A stretch of 64,000 bases of DNA, from assembly GCF_020873875.1 (NCBI RefSeq), contig NZ_JAHWGU010000004.1, positions 248,001 to 312,000 of the forward strand, written 5' to 3'. Every line of letters begins with the position of its first letter. Within the stretch, counting starts at the first letter, position 1. The position numbers were made by a program, and so were the translations under genes. Positions 29,539 through 37,239 of the stretch are shown piece after piece. The DNA is from Actinoplanes sp. DH11 (lineage in GTDB: Bacteria; Actinomycetota; Actinomycetes; Mycobacteriales; Micromonosporaceae). Under the pieces are notes generated by a model, which was not told the DNA's origin, ran no database searches, and saw nothing but the letters and a program-made list of their open reading frames with translations.

Positions 29539-30245
29539 GTGGTGCCGTTCTCCTTCATCCCGGTGCGTGCGGCGTCCACCAGAGCCCCGAAGAGGCGCTG
29601 GTCCCGGCGGTACTCCGGGTGCCACTGGACGCCGAGGACGAACCGACGCGCCGGATCCTCGACCGCTTCGGGGAGGCCGTCCTCGGCCCGCCCGGTGACG
29701 GTCAGCGAGCCCGCGTCGGCGACGCCCTGATGGTGGAAACAGTGAATGGCGCGGTCCGTGCCCATCAGCCCGGCGATCCGGCTACCCGCGGTGAAGACGG
29801 CCTCGTGCTCGCCGTACACGCCCGGCCCGGGCCGGTGCCGTTCGTGGCCGAGCACGTCCGGCAGGTGCTGGTGCAGGGTGCCGCCGGCCGCGACGGTGAG
29901 CAGTTGCATCCCCCGGCAGACGCCCAGGACCGGCAGGTCGGCGTCGAGGGCGGCACGCAGCAGCACCAGCTCGCCGGCGTCCCGCTCGATCACGAATTCG
30001 CTCTCCGGCGCGCAGGCGGCGCCGTAGAGGGCGGGGTCGACATCCGGGCCACCGGCCAGCACCAGGCCGTCCAGTGCCCGGAGCACGTCGGCGTCCCGGT
30101 CGTCCGGCGGCAGCAGCACCGCCCGGCCACCGGCGAGCGTGACCGCCTCGACGTAGTCGTGCGGGACCAGCGTGGAGGGCAGATCGCGCCAGACACCCCA
30201 GGTTGCCGGAACCACATAGGACGTTATGCCGATGATCGGACGCAT
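29523..30245 (-). CDS. Gamma-glutamyl-gamma-aminobutyrate hydrolase family (class I amidotransferase), copy 2
   Basis: A 240-residue PuuD-type hydrolase with triad C110 (LGVCRGMQ), H209 and E211 (GVQWHPE). It shares the order and spacing of nearly all motifs with copy 1, including HQHLPD.LGHERHR, so the pair is a tandem duplication that has diverged. The active-site residues are intact in both, which suggests two substrates or a heteromer and argues against decay of one copy. A strong hairpin lies between it and the upstream SDR gene. Confidence 0.9.
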   Translation of the reverse strand: MRPIIGITSYVVPATWGVWRDLPSTLVPHDYVEAVTLAGGRAVLLPPDDRDADVLRALDGLVLAGGPDVDPALYGAACAPESEFVIERDAGELVLLRAALDADLPVLGVCRGMQLLTVAAGGTLHQHLPDVLGHERHRPGPGVYGEHEAVFTAGSRIAGLMGTDRAIHCFHHQGVADAGSLTVTGRAEDGLPEAVEDPARRFVLGVQWHPEYRRDQRLFGALVDAARTGMKENGTTCADR

Positions 30246-30267
30246 CGCACCACCGTAATCACAGGCG

Positions 30268-30293
30268 CGCGGCGCCGGAGAACCGGCGCCGCG
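30268..30293. terminator. Perfect 11-bp hairpin between the SDR and hydrolase genes
   Basis: CGCGGCGCCGG and CCGGCGCCGCG flank an AGAA loop. It starts 23 bases upstream of the copy-2 hydrolase start and about 120 bases beyond the SDR stop. There is no T-tract, so it may be an intra-operon attenuator or mRNA-stabilising stem in place of a full terminator. Confidence 0.6.
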
Positions 30294-30414
30294 TCACGGG
30301 CCCGTCTTTCCCACCTACACGGGGATCGACCCGCGCCGGCAGGGATTCGACCCCACACACCTCGCTGAACTGGGCGTACAAGGTTCCTTCCCGACGCCGG
30401 AGGTCTCCAAACAT

Positions 30415-31179
30415 CTACAACGGAGTCACGTAGGCGCCGGTGATGCCGCCGTCGACGACGAACTGCGACGCGGTCATGAACGACGCGTCGTCACTCGCCA
30501 GGAACGCCACCGCCGCCGCGATCTCCGCCGGCTCGGCGAACCGGCCCATCGGCACGTGCACCAGGCGGCGGGCGGCTCGCTCCGGATCCTTCGCGAAGAG
30601 TTCCATGAGCAACGGGGTGGCCACCGGCCCCGGGCAGAGCGCGTTGATCCGGATGCCCTCGCGAGCGAACTGCACGCCGAGTTCGCGGGTCATCGCCAGC
30701 ACCCCGCCCTTGCTGGCGGTGTAGGCGATCTGCGAGGTGGCGGCGCCGAGCAGGGCCACGAACGAGGCGGTGTTGATGATCGAGCCCTTGCCCTGCCGCT
30801 GCATGTGCGGGATCGCGTACTTGCAGCAGAAGAAGACGCTCGTGGTGTTGACCTTGAGGACGCGCTCCCACGCGTCCAGGCCGGTGACCAGGATGGAGTC
30901 GTCGTCGGGCGGCGAGATGCCGGCGTTGTTGAAGGCGATGTCCACCCGGCCGTGCCGTTCGGCGACACCGTCGAAAAGTGCCTTCACCTGCTCCTCGTCG
31001 CTGACGTCACAGGCGACGAACTCGCCGCCGACCTCCTCGGCCACCGCCTTGCCGGACGCCTCGGAGACATCGACACAGACGACGAAGGCACCCTCGGCGG
31101 CGAACCGCCGTGCCGTGGCCAGCCCGATGCCACTACCGGCACCGGTGATCACGGCGATCCGGTCCTGCAGACGCTCCAC
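30415..31179 (-). CDS. Short-chain dehydrogenase/reductase (SDR)
   Basis: A 254-residue classical SDR using NAD(P). The cofactor loop TGAGSGIG is at 12-19, NNAG near 84, catalytic S139, Y153 and K157 in YTASK. An Asp near the end of beta-2 (VCVDVS) favours NAD. In this operon it could oxidise an alcohol group of a gamma-glutamylated amino alcohol before the aldehyde dehydrogenase step; that is inference. Two GTG starts are possible: 31179, with GGGGAG five bases upstream, and 31185, which overlaps the aldehyde dehydrogenase stop. Either way the genes are coupled. It corresponds by position to M. tuberculosis Rv2857c. Confidence 0.9.
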   Translation of the reverse strand: MERLQDRIAVITGAGSGIGLATARRFAAEGAFVVCVDVSEASGKAVAEEVGGEFVACDVSDEEQVKALFDGVAERHGRVDIAFNNAGISPPDDDSILVTGLDAWERVLKVNTTSVFFCCKYAIPHMQRQGKGSIINTASFVALLGAATSQIAYTASKGGVLAMTRELGVQFAREGIRINALCPGPVATPLLMELFAKDPERAARRLVHVPMGRFAEPAEIAAAVAFLASDDASFMTASQFVVDGGITGAYVTPL

Positions 31180-31181
31180 TC

Positions 31182-32537
31182 TCACTCCCCCATAGCCAGG
31201 AACACGTTCTTCACATCGGTGAACGACAGCAGGGCGTCCGGGCCCAGCTCCCGGCCGAGGCCGGACTGCTTCATCCCGCCGAACGGCGTCCAGTAACGCA
31301 CCGACGAGTTGCTGTTGACGCTGAGCGCGCCGGTCTCCACGGCCCGCGACATGCGCAACGCCCGGCCGACGTCCCGGGTCCAGATCGAGCCGGAGAGGCC
31401 GTACTCGGTGTCGTTGGCCAGCCGGACCGCCTCGGCCTCGTCGCGGAACGGCAGCACGCTCACCACCGGCCCGAAGATCTCCTCGCGCCAGTGCCGGTCC
31501 CCCGTGCCGCTCGCCAGCAGGACCGTCGGCGGGAACCACCAGCCGCCGCCGTCCACCGTGCTTCCGCGGAACGCCACGTCCGCGTCGTCGACATAGGACT
31601 GCACGGTCTCCCGCTGACCGGATGAGATCAGCGGACCCATCTGCGACATCTCACTCGCCGGATCCAGCACCCGGAACGCCCGGACGGCCGGTTCCAGCAG
31701 CGCCAGGAACCTGTCGTAGACCGAGGCCTCGACCAGCAGCCGGGACCGGGCACAGCAGTCCTGACCCGCGTTGTCGAAGACGGCGCCGGGCGCGGCAGCG
31801 GCCGCCGCCTCCAGATCGGCGTCCGCGAAGACGATGCCGGCGCTCTTGCCACCCAGCTCCAGCGTCACCCGCTTCACCTGATCGGCACAGCCCGCCATGA
31901 TCGATTTGCCGACCTGGGTCGAGCCGGTGAAGCACACCTTGCGGACCGCCGGGTGCGTGACGAACCGCTGCCCCACCACGCTGCCCTTGCCGGGCAGCAC
32001 CTGGAAGACGTGCTCCGGCAGACCGGCCTCCAGGGCGAGCTCGCCGAGCCGGATCGCGGTGAGCGGGGTCAGCTCGGCCGGTTTGAGCACGACGGTGTTG
32101 CCGGCCGCCAGAGCCGGTGCGAAACCCCAGGCGGCGATCGGCATCGGGAAGTTCCACGGCACGATGATGCCGACCACGCCAAGCGGCTCGTGGAACGTCA
32201 CATCCAGCCCGCCGGCCACCGGGATCTGCCGGCCGGCGAGCCGCTCCGGGGCGCCCGCGTAGTAGTTCAGGACGTCCCGGACGTTTCCCGCCTCCCAGCG
32301 CGCGTTGCCGATCGTGTGACCGGCGTTGCGTACCTCCAGCCGCGCGAGTTCCTCGATGTGCTCGTCCACCACCGCCGCGAACCGGCGCAGCAGCCGCGCC
32401 CGGTCACCGGGCGCCACATCACGCCAGGCGGGGAACGCCTTCTGCGCCCGCGCGATCGCCGCGTCGGTCCCGGCAAGATCGAGCGGGGGTACGGTCGTGA
32501 GCACATCCCCGGTCGACGGGTTGATCACTTCGGTCAC
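31182..32537 (-). CDS. Aldehyde dehydrogenase (AldC-like)
   Basis: A 451-residue NAD(P)-dependent aldehyde dehydrogenase. Catalytic C261 (in FDNAGQDCC) and general base E227 (VTLELGGKS) are intact, as are PWNFP, FTGSTQVGK and EEIFGPV. It is slightly short at the N-terminus compared with the 480-500 residues usual for the family. The GTG start at 32537 has AGGGGA about 9 bases upstream. In the operon it would convert a gamma-glutamyl aldehyde to the carboxylate. It lies between the ligase and SDR genes, as M. tuberculosis aldC lies near glnA4. Confidence 0.93.
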   Translation of the reverse strand: MTEVINPSTGDVLTTVPPLDLAGTDAAIARAQKAFPAWRDVAPGDRARLLRRFAAVVDEHIEELARLEVRNAGHTIGNARWEAGNVRDVLNYYAGAPERLAGRQIPVAGGLDVTFHEPLGVVGIIVPWNFPMPIAAWGFAPALAAGNTVVLKPAELTPLTAIRLGELALEAGLPEHVFQVLPGKGSVVGQRFVTHPAVRKVCFTGSTQVGKSIMAGCADQVKRVTLELGGKSAGIVFADADLEAAAAAAPGAVFDNAGQDCCARSRLLVEASVYDRFLALLEPAVRAFRVLDPASEMSQMGPLISSGQRETVQSYVDDADVAFRGSTVDGGGWWFPPTVLLASGTGDRHWREEIFGPVVSVLPFRDEAEAVRLANDTEYGLSGSIWTRDVGRALRMSRAVETGALSVNSNSSVRYWTPFGGMKQSGLGRELGPDALLSFTDVKNVFLAMGE

Positions 32538-32566
32538 GTGTCGATCATCCCCTGTTCCACGGCCCC

Positions 32567-33922
32567 TCAGAGCCGTTCGAATCCACGGCGCAACTCCCAG
32601 TCGGTGACCACCGCGTCGTAGGCGGCCAGTTCCACCCGTGCCATGTTCGCGTAGTGCGCGACCACGCCGGCCCCGAACGCCGACTCCGCCACCCCGCTCG
32701 CCGACCACAGCTCCGCCGCGTCCCGCAACGTCCCCGGCACCCGGCCGGCGGTGTCGTCGTGGTACGCGTTCCCGGTGAACTCGTCCTCCAGCGGCAACTC
32801 GTTCTCGATGCCGTGCAGCGCGCCGGCGATGAGGGCCGCGATCGCCAGGTACGGGTTGACGTCCCCGCCCGGCACCCGGTTCTCCACCCGCATCCCCTGG
32901 CCGTGACCGGCGATCCGCAGCGCACACGTCCGGTTGTCGACGCCCCACCGCAGCGCTGTCGGCGCGAACGACCCCGGCTGGTACCGCTTGTACGAGTTGA
33001 TGTTCGGCGCGAAGAGCAGGCTGAACTCCCGCATCGTGGCGAGCAGCCCGGCCAGCACCCGTTGCCCGGTGACGCTGAGGTGGGCGGGCCCGTCACCGAG
33101 CATCGCCGACCTGCCGTCCTCACCGCGCAACGAGAAGTGGATGTGGCAGGAATTGCCCTCCCGCTCGTTCGGCTTCGCCATGAAGGTGAGCGCCATGCCC
33201 TCCTGCGCGGCGATCTCCTTCGCGCCGTTCTTGTAGATCACGTGACCGTCGGCGGCGGTGAGCGCGTCCGCGTACCGGAAGGCGATCTCGTGCTGGCCGA
33301 GGTTGCACTCGCCCTTCGCGCTCTCCGGGATCAGGCCGGCGCCGTACATCTCGTTCCGGATCCGCCGCAGCAGCGGCTCCACCCGGGCCGTGCCCAGCAG
33401 CGAATAGTCCACGTTGTACTGGTTCGCCGGCGTCAGGTCGCGATAGCCCTTCGACCACGCCTGCTCGTAGGTGTCCTGGTAGAGCACGAACTCCAGCTCG
33501 GTCCCCGCGAACGCGGTCAGGCCGTGCGCCGCCAGCCGGTCCAGCTGGCGGCGCAGGATCTGACGGGGCGACGGCGCCACCGGCTCCCCCGCGGTGTCGA
33601 ACAGGTCGGCCAGCACCATCGCGGTGCCCGGCTGCCACGGAACGCGGCGCAGAGTGCCGAAATCCGGCCGCATCACGAAGTCGCCGTACCCGGTGGACCA
33701 GGAGGACATCTCGTACCCGTCGACCGTGTTCATGTCGACGTCCACGGCCAGCAGGTAGTTGCACCCCTCACTGCCGCCGGACACCACCTCGTCCAGGAAG
33801 TAGCGCCCGTGCAGCCGCTTGCCCTGCAACCGGCCCTGCATGTCGGTCACCGCCAGCAGGACGGTGTCGATGCTGCCGTTGTCGACGGATACATCGAGTT
33901 CCTCAAGATCCATGTTCGTCAT
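32567..33922 (-). CDS. Glutamine synthetase-like gamma-glutamyl-amine ligase (GlnA4/PuuA type)
   Basis: A 451-residue glutamine-synthetase fold protein. Metal and ATP residues are visible in GTELEFVLY, the GECNLGQHEIA segment and NSCHIHFSL. The NINSYKRYQPGSFAPT loop and ENRVPGGDVNPY replace the sequences typical of true GlnA, matching the PuuA/GlnA4 group that glutamylates amines in place of ammonia. No adenylylation tyrosine loop is evident. It starts two bases after the permease TGA and leads the catabolic genes. Ethanolamine (as for Streptomyces GlnA4) or a polyamine are the best substrate guesses. Confidence 0.88.
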   Translation of the reverse strand: MTNMDLEELDVSVDNGSIDTVLLAVTDMQGRLQGKRLHGRYFLDEVVSGGSEGCNYLLAVDVDMNTVDGYEMSSWSTGYGDFVMRPDFGTLRRVPWQPGTAMVLADLFDTAGEPVAPSPRQILRRQLDRLAAHGLTAFAGTELEFVLYQDTYEQAWSKGYRDLTPANQYNVDYSLLGTARVEPLLRRIRNEMYGAGLIPESAKGECNLGQHEIAFRYADALTAADGHVIYKNGAKEIAAQEGMALTFMAKPNEREGNSCHIHFSLRGEDGRSAMLGDGPAHLSVTGQRVLAGLLATMREFSLLFAPNINSYKRYQPGSFAPTALRWGVDNRTCALRIAGHGQGMRVENRVPGGDVNPYLAIAALIAGALHGIENELPLEDEFTGNAYHDDTAGRVPGTLRDAAELWSASGVAESAFGAGVVAHYANMARVELAAYDAVVTDWELRRGFERL

Positions 33923-33926
33923 CCCA

Positions 33927-35450
33927 TCAGTCGACGGACTCGCCGTGGTGTGCCTTCTCGATCAGGTTCTGCTTCGGTCCGGTGAACCACTTGCGGGCGC
34001 TCGCGAACCACCAGATCGCGGCCGCCCCGAGCACCACGGCCACCGCGACGATCGTGTAGTTGAAGTTCGACGCGGTGATCGGGCTCGCGGTCGGCAGCAC
34101 GAACAGAACACAGATGACACCTACCCAGACGATCGCGATCCAGCCGATCGGGGCACTCCACTTCCCGAGATTCCACGGGCCGGCCTCGAACTCGCTGCCG
34201 AGACGGCGCCGCAGCAGCACCGGACCGACGTACGCGATGTACAGGCCGATCACCGCGATCGACGTCGCCGCCAGGTACGCCGTGGTGTTCCACAGCGACG
34301 GCAGCACCAGCAACGTGGAGAGGGTCACGCACAGCCAGATCGAGTTGGTGGGCGTACCCGTGCGGGAATTGACCTTCTTCCAGAACCGGGAACCGGGCAA
34401 TGCGTCGTCACGCGCGAAGGCGTACGACATCCGGGAGTTCGCGGTCACCGACGCCATGCCGCAGAACCACTGCGCCACCATGCAGATGAACAGCAGGAAC
34501 GTCCCGGTGTCGTGCCCCACCGCGTCGATGAAGATCTGCGCGGGCGGCAGACCCAGGTCACTGGTCCGGGCGCCCTCGTAGTCCTGGATGGACCACGTGA
34601 TCGCGAAGAGCAGCACGAACCCGGCGACCACCGAGACCACCACCGACAACACGATCCCGCGCGGCGCGGCCCGGGCCGCGTCATGGGTCTCCTCGGCGAC
34701 GTGCGCCGAGGCGTCATAGCCGGTGTACGTGTACTGCGCCATCAGCAGGCCGACCAGCACCGCGTAGACGCCCGCACCGGCGAACGTGAAGCCCGTCGCG
34801 TTCTGCACCTCGAAGAAGACCTCCGAGATCGGCTTGTGCTGGTCCGGCACGATCGCCAGCACACCGACGATCACCGCGACACCGGCCAGGTGCCACCAGG
34901 CGCTCACATCCGAGAGCACCCGCACCAGGTTCACGCCGAACGTGTTCAGCAGACCGTGCACGATGATGATCACCAGGAAGATCAGGAACGTCCGGCCGGT
35001 GGTCACCTCCATGTCGAAGGCAAGACTGAGGAACGCCGACGTCGTGATCGCCGCACCGAAGTCGATGGCCGCGGTCACCGCGACCTCACCGAGGAAGTTG
35101 AACCAGCCCACGAACCAGGCCCACGCGGCCTTGTTCTGCTTGGCCAGGGCGGCGGCCCACCAGTAGAGCGCACCCGCAGTCGGATAGGCCGAACAGACCT
35201 CGGCCATCGCGAGCGCCACGAACGTCACCATGATGCCGACGAACAACCAGCCCAGCGTGATGGCCATCGGACCACCCGCGGTCATCGCGATCCCGTAGGA
35301 CGTGATGGCGCCGGCCAGAATCGAGATGATCGAGAAGGAGACGGCAAAGTTGGAGAAACCGGAGAGCCGCCGATGCAGCTCCTGCTTGTACCCGAGTTGC
35401 GCGAGCCGTTCTTCGTCCGAAGTAGGTGTGGTGCCTGGATCAGCGCTCAT
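33927..35450 (-). CDS. APC superfamily amino acid/amine permease
   Basis: A 507-residue transporter with about 12 membrane helices. The N-terminal signature LGYKQELHRRLSGFSNFAVS followed by ISIL and a GP.. helix matches the amino acid/choline transporter (ACT) branch of the APC superfamily, which carries GABA, choline or related amines. It is the first gene of the operon, and its stop lies 4 bases before the ligase start, so it probably imports the amine that the ligase glutamylates. The substrate itself is inferred from context. Confidence 0.9.
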   Translation of the reverse strand: MSADPGTTPTSDEERLAQLGYKQELHRRLSGFSNFAVSFSIISILAGAITSYGIAMTAGGPMAITLGWLFVGIMVTFVALAMAEVCSAYPTAGALYWWAAALAKQNKAAWAWFVGWFNFLGEVAVTAAIDFGAAITTSAFLSLAFDMEVTTGRTFLIFLVIIIVHGLLNTFGVNLVRVLSDVSAWWHLAGVAVIVGVLAIVPDQHKPISEVFFEVQNATGFTFAGAGVYAVLVGLLMAQYTYTGYDASAHVAEETHDAARAAPRGIVLSVVVSVVAGFVLLFAITWSIQDYEGARTSDLGLPPAQIFIDAVGHDTGTFLLFICMVAQWFCGMASVTANSRMSYAFARDDALPGSRFWKKVNSRTGTPTNSIWLCVTLSTLLVLPSLWNTTAYLAATSIAVIGLYIAYVGPVLLRRRLGSEFEAGPWNLGKWSAPIGWIAIVWVGVICVLFVLPTASPITASNFNYTIVAVAVVLGAAAIWWFASARKWFTGPKQNLIEKAHHGESVD

Positions 35451-35500
35451 CTGAGTGCTCCCTTGCGCAGGGGTGTGACGTGAGCCACGCGATGCCCGTG

Positions 35501-35530
35501 ATGATCTCGCCGTCCTGTTACAGGCGTCAA
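35501..35530 (-). promoter_or_regulatory. Candidate promoter and operator of the permease-ligase operon
   Basis: On the minus strand TTGACG (35530-35525) is followed 18 bases later by GATCAT (35506-35501), a plausible sigma-70-type promoter with a roughly 45-base leader. The spacer contains the perfect dyad CCTGT-A-ACAGG (35514-35524), well placed for a repressor. No regulator gene is adjacent. Confidence 0.4.
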
Positions 35531-35917
35531 TGACAACGGTTAATTGATCTCACCCATCGGCAAGTCCCGGCAGACCCGGCCGAGGCATGCGCCGGCGCGG
35601 GCGATGCTCGTAATTGCGTTGCCCGGCCTCGGCACCGGTGCGAGCCTTGACGGCAGGCGAGCCAAGCTCGCAGGTCCAGGGCCACTCGGAGGCCCTCCCG
35701 CGGCGGCGCGGGGTGCGGTCACCTCTCTCTTCGGCGCGCCCCCACGCGCAGCGCCCACCCCGCGCCGCCACCCCAATCCCCATCCCCCCTCCCCCTCGCC
35801 CTCGCCCCGAGGCGCCGCGTGCCCGGCCCGTCCTCCACTGCGCCGAACCGCCACGCCCGCACCCGGGACGCCACCGTCCACACGAATGCGCGTAACCGTC
35901 GGGCCCAAGTCGAGCCC

Positions 35918-36033
35918 GGCTGTCACCGACGGTCGCTCAGACCGCTCTACAACAGCCACCACTGACAGCCGACCGCACCCAGCTGTCACCGACGGTCGCT
36001 CAGACCGCCCTCCGACAACCACCAGTGACAGCC
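35918..36033. repeat. Two tandem hairpin repeats (REP/BIME-like)
   Basis: Two units (35918-35970 and 35981-36033) share GCTGTCACCGACGGTCGCTC followed by AGACCG. Each unit contains an inner hairpin CGGTC-GCTCA-GACCG and ends with CACTGACAGCC or AGTGACAGCC, which pairs with the opening GGCTGTCAC. The structure resembles enterobacterial BIMEs in design, though the sequence is unrelated. Confidence 0.8.
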
Positions 36034-36571
36034 GGCGCTGACCGGCCTCGCCCAGCCCCCTGCCGGGCCACGAAGTCGGCGCGAGTCGAGCGGCCGGATA
36101 CGAGCGAAAGGGCGCCATATCGGGACGGCGGGGCCTGGCGATCCGTCGCGTGTGCGCCCGACGTACGCCGAACCACCGCGGGGCTCGCCTGGCGCACACG
36201 CCCGGCTCGGCCGGAGACACCGGGCACGCCGCGCCGCAGTGCCTCTGACGCATCGACCGCCTACAGCATCTTCGCAGGTCAGTCCGACTTTTCCCAAAAA
36301 AATCTACAGTGGCGAGGGTAGAAATCCGGCTCGCAGAGGAATACATTCGAGTGGTCGGTCACGGCCGACGGAGCCGGCTCCGGCCGGTTAGCAACTGGCA
36401 CAGTCGCTGAGTTGGAGGAGGAGGACGAGATACCGCAGCAACGCGAAATCGCAACGTCCCCGGCCCGACAAGAGGTGATCGCAGCCGATGCCCAACACTC
36501 CGGTCGACTGCTAGCGGCACGCAGCCGGTCGACCACATGCGCCGACAGAGATCGGCACCAGAATTGAAAAG

Positions 36572-36602
36572 CCAGGGCCCCGGTTACCCGCCGGGGCCCT
36601 GG
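36572..36602. terminator. Perfect 12-bp GC hairpin
   Basis: CCAGGGCCCCGG pairs perfectly with CCGGGGCCCTGG around a 7-nt loop. The minus strand continues with GCTTTTC, giving the better terminator orientation on that strand. No gene is recognised immediately upstream on either strand, so its client is unclear. Confidence 0.65.
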
Positions 36603-36623
36603 ATCATGTCCGACGCCAAAGAA

Positions 36624-36704
36624 TCCGGCACCCGGAATCCGGCACCCGGAGTGCTGCACCCGGAGTCCGGCACCCGGAGTGCGGCCAATCGTCCGGCACC
36701 AGGA
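36624..36704. promoter_or_regulatory. Five 13-nt inverted-repeat iterons upstream of the MerR gene
   Basis: Copies of TCCGG-CAC-CCGGA start at 36624, 36638, 36652 (degenerate), 36666 and 36692. The first four are spaced exactly 14 bases. Each copy is itself a dyad (TCCGG/CCGGA). The cluster ends 22 bases before the MerR start codon and overlaps the expected promoter, so it may be a multi-site operator for that regulator. It may also be just a simple repeat. Confidence 0.6.
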
Positions 36705-36726
36705 GATCAACGTGCGGAAGGGGAGC

Positions 36727-37119
36727 ATGAGCGCCGAGCCGAACGACGTGCCGGCCTTCACGATGGGCCGGGCGGCCGCGTTGATCGGGGTGACCGCGGC
36801 CTTCCTGCGCAGCCTGGACGAGATCGGGCTGATCGAGGCGGGGCGTTCGTCGGGCGGGCACCGCCGTTACTCCCGTCATCAGCTGGATCTCGCGGCCCGG
36901 GTGCGGCAGCTGCTCGACGAGGGTTTTCCGCTCGCCGCCGCCTGCCGCGTCGTGACGCTGGAGGACCGTCTCGCCGCGGCGCATCAGCGGATCGTCGAGC
37001 TCGGTGGCACGCTCGGCCCCGGCGAGGACGCCACCATTCCCACGCAAACCCGCCGTGACCTGAGCAAACCTCGCTACTACCCCTCGCCGCGCACGGATCG
37101 GTCGGCATCCGCGCCCTGA
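36727..37119 (+). CDS. MerR family transcriptional regulator
   Basis: A 130-residue protein with an N-terminal MerR winged helix: FTMGRAAALIGVTAAFLRSL, then a wing with SSGGHRRYSRHQL and the helix AARVRQLLDEGFPLAAACRVV. A short coiled-coil (LEDRLAAAHQRIVEL) would mediate dimerisation. No metal-binding cysteines are present. The ATG at 36727 has GGAAGGGGAG upstream. The last ten codons and the stop lie inside the first copy of a 48-nt intergenic repeat. It heads a module with a two-component system and an ABC exporter. Confidence 0.85.
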   Translation: MSAEPNDVPAFTMGRAAALIGVTAAFLRSLDEIGLIEAGRSSGGHRRYSRHQLDLAARVRQLLDEGFPLAAACRVVTLEDRLAAAHQRIVELGGTLGPGEDATIPTQTRRDLSKPRYYPSPRTDRSASAP

Positions 37120-37216
37120 GGGCGTGTGGTGGTTGCCGCGCACGGATCGGTCGGCGTCCGCGCCCTGAGGGCGTGGTGGTTGTCGCGCACGGATCGGTCG
37201 CCGTCCGCGCCCTGAG
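37087..37216. repeat. Three tandem ~48-nt repeats with internal hairpin
   Basis: Units start at 37087, 37136 and 37183 (periods 49 and 47). They share CGCGCACGGATCGGTCGGC, then TCCGCGCCCTGAG; the first two also carry the perfect palindrome CGCCCT-G-AGGGCG. The first unit supplies the C-terminus and stop of the MerR gene. The last ends 23 bases before the histidine kinase start, so the array fills the whole intergenic space. Confidence 0.85.
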
Positions 37217-37239
37217 CGGTGGTGACTATCGTCGCTGCT

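Larger units (their letters stand above)
35531..36623. other. Gene-free, repeat-bearing interval
   Basis: Just over 1 kb with no credible gene. Open frames are present but lack ribosome sites and have shifting composition. The stretch 35700-35880 is very C-rich on the plus strand. The interval carries two tandem hairpin repeats (35918-36033) and a strong hairpin (36572-36602). A polypurine GGAGGAGGAGGACGAG tract at about 36414-36430 looks like a ribosome site but has no start codon at the right distance. Confidence 0.6.

Noticed and set aside
30330..30400. tRNA-like T-arm (GGGGTCGAATCCC on the minus strand) as a possible tRNA or attachment site
   Set aside because: No matching acceptor stem, D arm or anticodon arm could be drawn around it.
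35540..36346. 268-codon minus-strand frame in the gap upstream of the permease
   Set aside because: Composition is Arg/Gly/Ala-rich with no ribosome site, and it crosses both hairpin repeats in arbitrary phase.
36334..36562. Possible small gene on the plus strand after a GGAGGAGGAGG purine tract
   Set aside because: No start codon lies at a suitable distance, the two candidate frames are interrupted, and the peptide matches nothing I recognise.
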